From positions 268,465 through 332,464 of the forward strand of contig CAVYQF010000031.1 of NCBI GenBank assembly GCA_963770545.1: a stretch of 64,000 nucleotides of DNA, read 5' to 3'. Shown in pieces: positions 27,868-36,559 of the stretch. Every line of letters starts with the position of its first letter. The first letter of the stretch is position 1. The translations under genes and the position numbers were made by a program. The notes under the pieces are model-generated. The model worked only from the letters and a program-made list of their open reading frames with translations. It had not been told where the DNA came from and did no database searches. The stretch comes from RYN-230 sp963770545. Its GTDB lineage: Bacteria > Actinomycetota > Actinomycetes > Streptosporangiales > Streptosporangiaceae.

Positions 27868-29331
27868 TTAACCTGCGCGTTCTCGCTTGGCCTTGAGCGT
27901 GCGTTCCCTCCTGGTGGTTTTTCCCACGTCGTGGCGGGGTGCTGGGCGGTGGTTCTTTGATCCGGGTGGCCGGCCGGGGCCGGGTTTGCCGGGTTTCGGT
28001 GCTCCGGCCAGGCAGGGCAGGGTCGCGTGGATGTTCCGGAACCCGCGGCGGACCCGGGCCGGGGTCAGCCGGCCCGGCGCCGCGGGACGTTCCCAGGGCA
28101 GGCGCAGGTCTGCCGCGAGGGGGCGGGCGAGCCACAGCTGGGCGTGGCAGGCGATGATCAGCCAGGTCCAGCGGTCCGCGGCGGCCGGGTCGCGGAGTTT
28201 CGGGGTGGTCCACCCGAGGACCTGCTTGAACAGCCTGAAAGTGTGTTCAAGATCGAAACGGCGGAGGAACGCCTGCCATAGACGGTCCACGTCAGCGGGC
28301 GGGGCGCCGGTGACTGAGCACCATAGCCACACCGGCTTGGGGTGCCGGTCACCGGGCAGGCGGTCCACCTGCAGGCGGATCAGGGTGCCCTCGATCACGG
28401 GCAGCGGGCCGTCGTGGTCCAGCCAGGCGGAGCGGTGAGTGAGCCGGGGGTGCAGCCGGTCCCACGCCAGGGCCACGGCGGTGCCGTACCGGGTGGTCGC
28501 CGTGGTGGTGGTCACGGCCGGGCCCGGCCAGGTGGCCGGGTCGGCGAGGGCGAGCTCCCGGCCGTGCCGCGGCGGCCGGCCATTGGCGCCGGCGCGGCGC
28601 GGCGGGACCGGGAAGTGCAGCACCCGGTCGCTGCGCAGCCGCCCCAGCACCTCGACCGGCAGGTCCGCGAGCTGGTGAGCCAGCCGCATCGGGTCATACC
28701 CCGCGTCGAAGATCACCAGGACCGGCAGGTCCCCGTCGCGCCACTGCCCGGCGGTGACCAGCCGGGTGATCACCTCCCGGACCTGCGCGGCGGTCACCTC
28801 TGCCTCATCGTCCTCAGGACCCAGGCGCACCGCGTCCAGGACCGCGGTCCAGGAGGCCCGGCCCGGCTCCAGCGCCGCCACCACCGAGTACGGCCAGCCC
28901 GGGATCATCTGCGCCTGCCCCTTCCCCCGCCCGTAGACGTGGCAGAACAGCCGGTCCGGGCTGGTCGCCGCACCCGGCCGCAGCCAGTTACTCACGTCCA
29001 CGGCCAGCATCAGCCGCCCGTCCGACGCCCGCGGTAACGGCAGCCCGGCCAGGCACCGGCGCAGCCGGGCGATCTCGATCCGCCCGCAGTTCACCGCGTC
29101 ATACAAGGCGCCATGGCCACGGCGATGCCCCGGCGCCAGCGACAAGCCAGCCAGGCTGCGCACCGGGCTGCCCGCGCACAGCACCGCGTCCGCCAGCTCG
29201 CACAGCTCATCAGCGCGGGCGGTCAGGCAGGCACGGAACTCCCGCCGGAACCGCGACAGCGCGGCGAGTGCGAGTGGCCCGGTACCAGTGTTCTCTGGCA
29301 ATCTGTCCATCACGGCCTTCGTAGTGATCAT
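27868..29331 (-). CDS. IS4/IS701-like DDE transposase
   Basis: 487 aa. The DDE features are MLAVDVSNWLRPGAATS (first Asp), VLVIFDAGYDPMRLAHQL (second) and RRFDLEHTFRLFKQVLGWTTPKL (Glu), the arrangement of the IS4/IS701 superfamily found widely in actinomycetes. The basic tail (PGRPPGSKNHRPAPRHDVGK) is typical. TGATCATGCGG occurs twice just before its start (29325 and 29351), possibly end sequences. It appears intact. Confidence 0.85.
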   Translation of the reverse strand: MITTKAVMDRLPENTGTGPLALAALSRFRREFRACLTARADELCELADAVLCAGSPVRSLAGLSLAPGHRRGHGALYDAVNCGRIEIARLRRCLAGLPLPRASDGRLMLAVDVSNWLRPGAATSPDRLFCHVYGRGKGQAQMIPGWPYSVVAALEPGRASWTAVLDAVRLGPEDDEAEVTAAQVREVITRLVTAGQWRDGDLPVLVIFDAGYDPMRLAHQLADLPVEVLGRLRSDRVLHFPVPPRRAGANGRPPRHGRELALADPATWPGPAVTTTTATTRYGTAVALAWDRLHPRLTHRSAWLDHDGPLPVIEGTLIRLQVDRLPGDRHPKPVWLWCSVTGAPPADVDRLWQAFLRRFDLEHTFRLFKQVLGWTTPKLRDPAAADRWTWLIIACHAQLWLARPLAADLRLPWERPAAPGRLTPARVRRGFRNIHATLPCLAGAPKPGKPGPGRPPGSKNHRPAPRHDVGKTTRRERTLKAKRERAG

Positions 29332-29458
29332 GCGGTCTTCAGCGAGAACACATGATCATGCGGAGGCCGTCCTCACGCACCACGACACGCCGGAACCACC
29401 TGGCAGAAGCCACACGAAACGCCCAGGTCAAAGCCGTGGAGGTTAAAGAACAAGCTAA

Positions 29459-29575
29459 GTGGCATTGGGCCCGGACGGCGCGTGGACTGCCCAGCAGGCC
29501 CGCAACCTCGTGGACTTCGGCGACCGGATCTCCTCGTTCTCTTTCTTCATCCGCGACCGTACCGTCAAGTCTGTC
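29459..29575 (+). pseudogene. internal fragment of an IS481-like transposase
   Basis: Reads GAWTAQQARNLVDFGDRISS, then FFIRDR, a conserved block of actinomycete rve-type transposases that ends at the catalytic region. After about 29575 the similarity ends. The C-terminal piece of what may be the same gene lies 830 bp downstream. Confidence 0.65.
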
Positions 29576-29827
29576 CGTGCCGAAAATCCCGTCCACTGCT
29601 CTGACCAGCAGAGTTGCTTGCCAGTTGCCTGGTGTCGGCGGCGACACTCGCCGTGACACTCACGCGCTGGAGATGCTCGATCCACGCCCCGCTCGCCGCC
29701 GCTAGCCTCGCACCTTCGCCCAGGTCACCGCCCGCCACGCGGTGATCGCGTCCTCGTCGCGCTCCACCGCCCGGTGCACCGGCACCTAAGGGGTGAACCC
29801 GATGCGGTGCAGCAGGTACGAGGTCCG

Positions 29828-30328
29828 GTGCTAACAGCATCGATGACGGCTTTGTCTCCTGACGATCGGCTGAGCATGGCCGCGCATGCTTCAAGTTCGG
29901 CCACAGGGTCGACCTGGTGTCGCTCCGATCCCTGCACCCGCTACTGCAGCCATCCGTCCTGGCCGAAGCCCGACCTGTATATGCAGCGTGACATCCTCCT
30001 GCTCACCGAGATGATCGACGCCGCGGAGCAAGCACACCAGCTTGCGGCAGGCGTCACGGTCAGTGAGCTTGAGGCCGACCGCCAGCGCCGGGACGCCCTG
30101 CTGTGGAATTTCACCGTCCTTGGCGAAGCCGCAGGACAGCTCTCCGACGAGGTCAAAGACCAGTTCCCGGACATCGCCTGGTAACAGCCGGCGCGGCTGA
30201 GGAACCGGATAGTCCACGGCTACTGGTCCATCGATCTGGGAGTCCTCCATACCACCGCCACCGAGCAGCTGCCCGCGTTCACTGCCGATCTGCGCACCGT
30301 CCTGATCGCGCTACGTAAGCACGCTTAA
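29828..30328 (+). pseudogene. decayed second copy of the MNT/HEPN pair
   Basis: The leader (TAACAGCATCGATGA...) and the pair match 15249-16020, but an internal deletion has removed the catalytic half of MNT: only RVDLVSLRSLHPLLQPSVLA to its stop at 30001 remains. The HEPN frame from ATG 29991 runs to ...QFPDIAW and then hits TAA at 30182, where the intact copy has CAG. The sequence after the stop still encodes RLRNRIVHGYWSID. Both toxin and antitoxin are therefore lost. Confidence 0.85.
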
Positions 30329-30405
30329 GTCCGTCCGGGTAACGTTCCGGGGGCAACCCGGAAGCGGCACTCCGCAGGCTGCCGCTGTGTCGTGAGCGGC
30401 ACACC

Positions 30406-30627
30406 ACCCGGACCGGGATGACAGACCGGATGCTGATCTTCGGTGGAAAGCACCTGCGGACGGTCCTCGCCGGGTACGCCCCGGCACTACAACGGACAAC
30501 GACCCCACCGCAGCCGCGAACTCCGCCCACCCCGGCCCGACCTCCCCGTCGCCGACCTTTCCAGAAGCGGATCAAGCGCCGGCCCGTCCCCGGCGGCCTC
30601 ATCTACGAATGCGAGCGGGCCGCGTAG
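30406..30627 (+). pseudogene. C-terminal fragment of an IS481-like transposase, frameshifted
   Basis: Across three frames it reads TDRMLIFGGKHLRTVLAGYA, RHYNGQRPHRSRELRPPRPD and KRIKRRPVPGGLIYECERAA before TAG 30625: the usual end of this transposase family (RPHR box after the catalytic Glu). At least two indels are present. The decayed HEPN/MNT copy separates it from the fragment at 29459. Confidence 0.65.
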
Positions 30628-30659
30628 ATGCCCAGGTAAAGACCAGTGACACAGTTCTG

Positions 30660-30910
30660 GCACCGCACAGGATATGGCCCCGGCGAGCAGCCCCGCGCGC
30701 TTGGCCCGGTTGAAGGCTGGCCACCCGCTGCCGCTCTTGTGTACGTTAACGTCGAGCACGTCGGACCCGGGTGCCCCGGTGGCGATGGCCACGTTGGCAG
30801 CGGGCCACCGTGCCCGAATGCGCGCCGGGTCGGCCGAGGCGTCCTTGAACCCGTGGCGGGTCAGCGGTGCCTTGTGGTCAGGCTTGGGGTAGCCCTGCCC
30901 AGATTTGAAC
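30660..30910 (-). pseudogene. N-terminal fragment of a bifunctional primase/polymerase
   Basis: The minus strand reads KPDHKAPLTRHGFKDASADP, then ARWPAANVAIATGAPGSDVL and DVNVHKSGSGWPAF, the first conserved block of the Prim-Pol domain (GFKDAT, NVGIATG, LDVD), here with DVNV. It continues only to about 30660. Such proteins replicate integrative plasmids and prophages, so this is a trace of another lost element. Confidence 0.65.
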
Positions 30911-30990
30911 CGGCGCTACCGCCTTGAGTGCCCCAGCCGGCCAGGGGTCTCACGCCTCCGCGCTGCAACCGTCGGCGACACGCGCGCTAA

Positions 30991-31015
30991 CGATGACGAT
31001 GACGATGACGATGAC
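30991..31015. repeat. short CGATGA tandem repeat
   Basis: Four copies of the hexamer CGATGA in a row. It lies in a gene-free stretch between the Prim-Pol fragment and the repeat module before IS110 copy 2. No function is evident. Confidence 0.7.
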
Positions 31016-31070
31016 TGACGATCGCAACCAGCCATTGCCACCCGATGCGGCCCGATCCTGCTGCCGCCAC

Positions 31071-31124
31071 GCTGCCATGAAGATCAAAAGGGCCCGACCG
31101 CCGTTCTGGCGATCAGGCCCCTGA
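31071..31124. repeat. left half of the terminator-like repeat module, cut by IS110 copy 2
   Basis: GCTGCCATGAAGATCAAAAG, then GCGATCAGGCCCCTGA: the same leader as at 15114. IS110 copy 2 begins at the next base. The other half (CCTGCGAC) lies at 32651, after the element, but without a tRNA fragment. Confidence 0.7.
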
Positions 31125-32650
31125 TGCGATGAAGGAGCGGGGCCTCCCGCTCTCCGTAGGTGACCCGAGGTTCATGCTCGGGTTGTCTACGCCATCTACG
31201 ACGATGGGAGGCCCACTGCAGAAGCGTATGACGGCCCGCAGATCGTGGGCATGGACCTGCACCGGCGGCGCAGCGTGCTGGTCCGGATGACGCCGGACGG
31301 CAGGCGGCTGGACAAGGCCCAGATCATTAACAGCCCGGAGGAGTTGCGGCGGGAGATCGCCCGGGCGGGGGAGCACCCGAAGGTGGTGCTGGAAGCCACG
31401 TACGGCTGGTACTGGGCGGCGGACACGCTGGCGGACGCTGGTGCGGAGGTGCACCTGGCGCATCCGCTCGGGGTGAAAGCCTTCTCCTACCGCCGGGTCA
31501 AGAACGACGAGAAAGACGCGGCTGACCTGGCTGACCTGCTGCGGATGGGCCGGCTGGCCGAGGCGTGGGTCGCGCCGCCTGAGATCCGTGAGCTGCGGGA
31601 ACTCACCCGTTACCGGCAAAAGCTGGCCCGGGCCCGCACCAGTGTCAAGGACCAGGTGCATGCGGTGCTGGCCAAGCTCGGCGTCCTGGTGACCTGCTCC
31701 GACATCTTCGGTGTCTGGGGTAGCAGCTGGCTGGATGGCGTGCCGCCAGGCCAGCCTTATGCCGGCAAGGTCGCGTCGCTGCGCAAGCTCGCCGGTGAGC
31801 TGACTGGCGAGATCACGCTGCTGGACATGGTCCTGGCTGACCTGCTGGAGGGTCACGACGGGTACCGCGCCCTCCAGGCCCTGCCGGGCATCGGCCCGGT
31901 CCTGGCCGCGGTGATCGTCGCGGAGATCGGCGACGTCCGCCGGTTCTCCTGCCCGGGCGGCTGTGCTGCTGGGCCGGCCTGACTCCCCGCCACCGCGAAT
32001 CGGACCTGAAGGTGGCCCGCGGTCACATCACCAAGCAAGGTTCCCCGCTGCTGCGCTGGGCAGTCGTGGAGGCGATCCAGCGCCAGCCCGACGGGCCGAT
32101 CCGGGATGTCAGGGACCGCATCATCGCCCGCCGCGGCAAGGAGGCGCGCAACATCGCCAAGACTGCCGCGGCCCGCCACTTGCTCACCTGCGTCTTCTAC
32201 GCCATGCGTGACGGGCAGGCCAGGTCACTGGCCAGGCGCACCGCCGCCAGGGACGCCGCGTGAGCAGGCCCGGACACGGGCAGCGCGTGATCGCGAGCAG
32301 GTCTGGCCCCCGCCACCAGGCGGCGCGGCCGCGCCTCTGATTGATCCCGCTGCCCGACGCGGAATGCCCCATGCCCCCGCGGCCAGACACCGCGGGAACC
32401 CCGAAGGGATGACCGCAGCCGGAGGCCTGCCAGCCAACGAGACTGCACCTGGGGCGCGCTCCACAACCACATACCTGTTCCCGGCGCGCGCAAGTATCCG
32501 CCGCAAGCAGGACCGGCCTCAAGGTCGTTCGTCCAGCCGGGCGCTCCACCTTGACCCCGGCCCTGCTTCCAGCATGCCCCAACCCGGCCGGAAACCACCA
32601 GAAAAAGGGCACACCGACCCTCTTGACCGGCCCCCCTTCTTCAGGGATGA
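31125..32650 (+). mobile_element. IS110/IS1111-like element, copy 2
   Basis: 1526 bp, one base shorter than copy 3. Junctions AGGCCCCTGA|TGCGATG and GGGATGA|CCTGCGAC. The transposase is frameshifted, while the non-coding ends look intact. Confidence 0.88.
31245..32263 (+). pseudogene. IS110 family transposase, copy 2, frameshifted
   Basis: Almost identical to the intact 42997-44016 gene. Near 31952 one C is missing in the run after TTCTCCTG (CTGCCCGGGC instead of CTGCCCCGGC), so the frame ends at 31982 after about 245 codons, and the last third (GHITKQGSPLLRWAVVEAIQ onwards) is in another frame to 32263. A single-base loss in a C-run could also be a read error. Confidence 0.85.
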
Positions 32651-32772
32651 CCTGCGACAGTCGGGCCCATTCTTCTGCCCTAAGCTCGCTACCATCCGGA
32701 TACCTCATAAACTCGGCAGACCGCACGGCAAGCGAGGCGCCAGCAGAACTTGTCCCCTCCCTCGGGTCAAGA

Positions 32773-33288
32773 TTACTGTATCGTCGCTGCGACGAAGAAT
32801 CCGATAAGGTATGTGGCCCCAAAAAGGATAGGGACCCACTGTTCAAGATGCGTCAGCGGCCAATACTTAGAACGATCTCTACCTTCTCCCAGGGCCAACC
32901 ATTCTGCGCGCCAATAGGGCGAAGCCGGCAGCTTCTCTTCCAGTGCCCCGATTACTTCATACTTCGCCGTGTTCAACTGACGATAGGACCGCACCAGATA
33001 GAACCAAGCTCCACATTCTCCGATGAGGGCGATGAGGGGAAAGATCAGCAGCCATGAGGCGGTATGCGACTTATGTTGTAGGAACACTCCAATCACCGTG
33101 AAAACGGCCGTGTTAAGAGTGAGAAAAAAGGTATTAGTCAACCCCCGCCGACCGCTGACCCGATCAGCCATCTCCACATAGATCTTATATTGCTCCAGCA
33201 GCGCTGCCTGGTACTTGTCGGCTGGCTCGACGTAGCTCTGGACGTCAACGTCAGCGTTCCAGAGCCTGCCACGGATAGAGTCGGTCAC
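32773..33288 (-). CDS. RipA-family-like membrane protein
   Basis: 171 aa from GTG 33288, chosen because AGGAGG stands six bases upstream; the longer frame to 33378 has none. A soluble start (SYVEPADKYQAALLEQYKIY) leads into two hydrophobic hairpin helices (FFLTLNTAVFTVIGVFL and WLLIFPLIALIGECGAWFYL), then RSYRQLNTAKYEVIGALEEK and a last hydrophobic segment (WVPILFGATYLIGFFVAA). This arrangement resembles the RipA/octameric small membrane protein family, often seen near defence genes and possibly pore-forming. Codon usage and GC are lower than in the flanks. The role is inferred, not shown. Confidence 0.65.
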   Translation of the reverse strand: MTDSIRGRLWNADVDVQSYVEPADKYQAALLEQYKIYVEMADRVSGRRGLTNTFFLTLNTAVFTVIGVFLQHKSHTASWLLIFPLIALIGECGAWFYLVRSYRQLNTAKYEVIGALEEKLPASPYWRAEWLALGEGRDRSKYWPLTHLEQWVPILFGATYLIGFFVAATIQ

Positions 33289-33580
33289 GGCGCCTCCTTG
33301 GGACCATCCACCATGGTCTCGTATGACCGGCCGTCCGGAGCATGATTCCCGGGAGATCACTGCCTGTCCGGCGATCAAGGAGGCACTCGGTCAGTCACTA
33401 CAGTCATGAGCAACCGCTTCGGTTCTCCGCTAGTTGACCTGCGACAAGTGTCACGGAATCTCGCGTCGGACGACCTGAACGGTCTGGGAGCGCTGATACA
33501 CGGGAGGGTACATCGCGTACAACGCTTGTCGATCGAGGTCATGGATCATGCTCATCTAGCCCGTAGGTAAAGTCGAGGCC

Positions 33581-33985
33581 GTGATCAATGTCGGTAACGC
33601 TCAGGACCTTGTCGAGGCCAAGTTGGCTGTTTTGTCGCCTCGTCGGTGGCGGCATGTCCGGTCGGTCGTTCTGCGGGCTAGATGCGTCGGTAAGATGCCC
33701 GCGCTGCCAGACGATCTCGTGGCGGCGGCATGGCTCCACGACATCCGGCGAGCCTTGAGTCGGCGAAGGTCGGCTTTCACCTTCCTCCAGGGGGCTGCTA
33801 CCTCCGCCGTGAGCATGTTTGATGGACAGGTCCCGAGCCTAGTGGCCGAGCGTTCGTGGGCTCAGATCGAAGCCGATGTTCGCAGCCCTCGCCCTGAGCC
33901 GGAGATGAAGCGACAGGTAGTCAGCCACCACCTGGTGGCTCTCCCACTCAAGGCCGTCCACGACCAGGTCCGTGTGCCTCAGTAG
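33581..33985 (+). pseudogene. HD-domain phosphohydrolase, doubly frameshifted
   Basis: The frame from GTG 33581 begins like actinomycete HD proteins: RRWRHVRSVVLRA (first His), then AAAWLHDIRRA, where AWLHDIGYA with the HD pair is expected. Right after that, the next frame reads ESAKVGFHLPPGGCYLR, matching the family's TGFHPLDGARYLR. Further on the original frame resumes with SLVAERSWAQIEADVRS, matching LVAxHSxAxxEAExRGL. Two compensating indels about 60 bp apart explain this, and they scramble the metal-binding centre. It is probably inactive. Confidence 0.6.
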
Positions 33986-34072
33986 CTGACCATAGGCTGT
34001 CTCACAAGCAGCCTTGTCGATGAGGGGGTCTGTGCGATCGAGTGACTGGCGCTGACGAGAAGAAGGTAGCCG

Positions 34073-34612
34073 ATGAGCGATCAACCCGGGGTCTGGAGTG
34101 CTGCGGATTGGGCAGCAATCGCTAAAGCAGTTCGGGAGAGCATGGGGGGTCCAGACGCTGCGCTCTGGGCACCTGCTAGCTCGGTTGAAGCTACACTCAA
34201 GGACCAACTGAAGGCCGCTGCGAACGATGCGCATGCCCGGCGTGCCTCGGATTTGGCGGGGCTGACCCTTAAGACGCTCCCGCCTTCTCCGGCTCTCGTG
34301 GACCTGCTACGCGGGCAGTACCTGCGTATTGTCTTTGGTCTCGCGGACAATTCCATCGCCCATTGCCTGCACATTTCGCTGCATTTCCCTACGCCGGCAA
34401 TTGCGGTGTTGTACAGGAATCGAGTGGATTGCGATACCTGTTTCGTTTCCGCCACACGACTTGAACCGTCAGCCAGTGAAAGACCTACCTGTGACTTTTG
34501 TAGTGCGCACCAGCGCGATTACGATGTTATCACAGTGGTGCCACAGTTCGGACCGCTTACATTGATCGCTAACATATGCAGTTCGTGTGTGTCAGACTCA
34601 CAATTCTCATAG
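34073..34612 (+). CDS. unknown protein with a C-terminal zinc-ribbon-like region
   Basis: 179 aa. The N-terminal 110 residues are helical (ADWAAIAKAVRESMGG, ATLKDQLKAAANDAHA) with no recognised motif. The C-terminal third holds three CxxC-type pairs: CDTC, CDFC and CSSC, spaced like a zinc ribbon or knuckle. It precedes the guanylate-kinase-like gene on the same strand with a 278-bp gap that holds no convincing gene. No family is recognised; the lower GC matches its neighbours and suggests transfer with them. Confidence 0.5.
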   Translation: MSDQPGVWSAADWAAIAKAVRESMGGPDAALWAPASSVEATLKDQLKAAANDAHARRASDLAGLTLKTLPPSPALVDLLRGQYLRIVFGLADNSIAHCLHISLHFPTPAIAVLYRNRVDCDTCFVSATRLEPSASERPTCDFCSAHQRDYDVITVVPQFGPLTLIANICSSCVSDSQFS

Positions 34613-34890
34613 TGTGACAGATGCCAGGACCGCTCTTGCTGCACAAAGCCCAGTCCATTACGCCCGCGTGCGAGCTGCCCGAGTGGGTGGTGGAGGTCTT
34701 GGCGATGGACTCCGACCGCGGGGAGGTGATCTGGGTCACTCTAACTGGTGATAGCGCAAGGTGTCCTGGGTCAGCCGATCCGTTTCGAGGAGTTGGAAGC
34801 GATCCCGTGGCTTAACAACCGCTGCAACGGGGTGGGTCGAGACGGTACGCTTACTGGCAGAGCATCACGATTTTCGATCAAGGAGCAAGC

Positions 34891-35937
34891 ATGACCCGCC
34901 CGTACGTCTTGCTTAACATAAGCGGTCCATACGGCGTGGGCAAGGACACGATCCTGAACTCTGTCCTACGCTCACACGCGACAAGGGTTCATCGGGTTTC
35001 GACTGTCACGACACGACCGTCAACTCCGGATGCCGACCCTTCGTATCGCAGCGTCACCGAGCACGAATTCGAGGAAATCACAAGTTCCGGTCATTGGATA
35101 ATCACGCGCCAACTGAACGGTAGAGTGTTGTACGGCACCAGTCTCGACGAAATCGACGAAATGGCAGCCCGCGGGCAGGTTAATATCCACAGCGTGTACC
35201 CTTCAGACGAAGGTGCCGGCAGCCTTCGACGCGCATATGGTAATCGTCTATTCTCATTGGGAGTCCTCCCCTCGAGCGGTGACCGGGATCACCAGCTGAG
35301 TGTACTGCGACATCGCCTCCAGACGCGGGGGCGAGATCAGCCGGAAGTCGTCGTCGAGCGACTTCGCTACCAAGCCGCCGCTATCGACTACCTTCTTCAA
35401 AATCCCGTCGTACCTACGCCAGATGGTCCCATGCACGTATTCGATGAGATTCTCGTCAACGACGAAATACGCGCCAGCGAGGAATCCCTTCGAAAGTTGT
35501 GGGATGATCGCATCGCGCCAACGGTGGACGACTCTGGCTTGAGGTCCGACTACGAGATAATGCTCAGCGCGGAAAATCGTGTCTATGTCGGCGGTGATTA
35601 CTACAATCCCGTCTCAGAATTGAAGTCGACGGCTCAAGTTATTGCCGTTGCCGAGTCAGTGGCAAATGTCAGAGGGCTCAACTTGACAGGCGATGGTGAG
35701 CCGACTCACAAGATATCTTTGCTCTTCCGAGAGCTAAACCGATCCCTGGGGCATTCACAGGTCCTGTTTGGTCTCTACGATCGGGGAAAGTACGAGATGG
35801 CACCATATATCTCGGACGAGGAGAGGCTTTTCAATTTCGAGGAGCAGGTTGCCGACGGAATGATCGGTAGGATTGCATACCTTGCCGTCGATGCGGATGA
35901 CGCGGACGAAGGGTTGATGCGTGACTTTACTGGATGA
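34891..35937 (+). CDS. guanylate-kinase-like P-loop protein with an unknown C-terminal domain
   Basis: 348 aa with AAGGAG five bases before the ATG. Residues 1-190 are a guanylate kinase-type fold: P-loop ISGPYGVGKDTIL, the nucleobase-binding stretch TVTTRPSTPDADPSYRSVTEHEFEE and GRVLYGTSLDEID. Unlike GMP kinases (about 200 aa) it continues for about 150 aa with no recognised motif (YVGGDYYNPVSELKSTAQV, HKISLLFRELNRSLGHSQ). It therefore probably phosphorylates, or senses, a nucleotide as part of a larger function. Island context next to a Nudix hydrolase and a TIR-NACHT gene suggests a nucleotide-based defence or signalling role, which is inference. Confidence 0.6.
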   Translation: MTRPYVLLNISGPYGVGKDTILNSVLRSHATRVHRVSTVTTRPSTPDADPSYRSVTEHEFEEITSSGHWIITRQLNGRVLYGTSLDEIDEMAARGQVNIHSVYPSDEGAGSLRRAYGNRLFSLGVLPSSGDRDHQLSVLRHRLQTRGRDQPEVVVERLRYQAAAIDYLLQNPVVPTPDGPMHVFDEILVNDEIRASEESLRKLWDDRIAPTVDDSGLRSDYEIMLSAENRVYVGGDYYNPVSELKSTAQVIAVAESVANVRGLNLTGDGEPTHKISLLFRELNRSLGHSQVLFGLYDRGKYEMAPYISDEERLFNFEEQVADGMIGRIAYLAVDADDADEGLMRDFTG

Positions 35938-36016
35938 TCCTGTAGACAGAGGCTCGGAATCAGTGCTGTGAACAGGCAGGCGTAGTGTCGACATTCATCT
36001 GGGCCCGCGAGTCAGG

Positions 36017-36508
36017 CTAACTCTCCCCAGTCGTATGAGATTTTTGCAAGGGCCCCCACACCTCGTCTCGTAGGACCTTGTAGGGATTCGACTTGAACCC
36101 CCGAAACGCGACCCGGCCATCGCCAGCGAATGCGTCACGTAGACGACTACGGGCCGGCTCTCTGTTAACCAATTGCCACGCCTCTTCAGGGGAGAACCAA
36201 CGAGCTTCCTCTGAGCCAACCAGCTTATGCGGACGATATTCGGTCGGCTGGCATTGGAACTGAAGGACGACAGTCTCATCATCAAGATCAAAGTACATCC
36301 CGACGAATCCGTTGACGGTGACGGTGTATCCTGTCTCTTCCTGGACCTCACGCACAAGTGCACCGACTCCATCCTCGCCGCGTTCGACTGCTCCTCCAGG
36401 CACCTCCCATCCCCGTTTCGGATGTCTGGCAAGCAGTACCTTTTCGTAATCATCGACGACGTATCCGATAACCGAAATAATAAAACGAAAGTGGCTGTTA
36501 TCCATCAA
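36017..36508 (-). CDS. Nudix hydrolase
   Basis: 163 aa (the second codon is also ATG). A full Nudix box starts at GAVERGEDGVGAL and ends VREVQEETGY, fitting Gx5Ex7REUxEExGU; WEVPGGAVERG precedes it in the usual way. The family hydrolyses nucleoside diphosphates linked to another group, such as ADP-ribose or modified NTPs. It lies 50 bp after the end of the TIR-NACHT gene on the same strand, so co-transcription is likely. Given a TIR NADase upstream, ADP-ribose-type products are conceivable substrates, but that is speculation. Confidence 0.87.
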   Translation of the reverse strand: MMDNSHFRFIISVIGYVVDDYEKVLLARHPKRGWEVPGGAVERGEDGVGALVREVQEETGYTVTVNGFVGMYFDLDDETVVLQFQCQPTEYRPHKLVGSEEARWFSPEEAWQLVNREPARSRLRDAFAGDGRVAFRGFKSNPYKVLRDEVWGPLQKSHTTGES

Positions 36509-36559
36509 TCATGACCTATCGCTAGGTTGTGTCCTGGTGTCATGTAAAGCCAATCCCTT

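Noticed and set aside
30898..30930. Another tRNA fragment (CCCAGATTTGAACCGGCGCTACCG)
   Set aside because: Only a short T-arm-like string; alignment with the other fragments breaks after about 12 bases.
30985..31020. GATGAC/CGATGA repeats as a CRISPR or iteron array
   Set aside because: Four perfect 6-bp units in tandem without spacers; too short and too simple. No CRISPR array or cas gene is present in the window.
34621..34815. 64-aa ORF before the guanylate-kinase-like gene
   Set aside because: No ribosome binding site, no motif, and ends arbitrarily; treated as non-coding.
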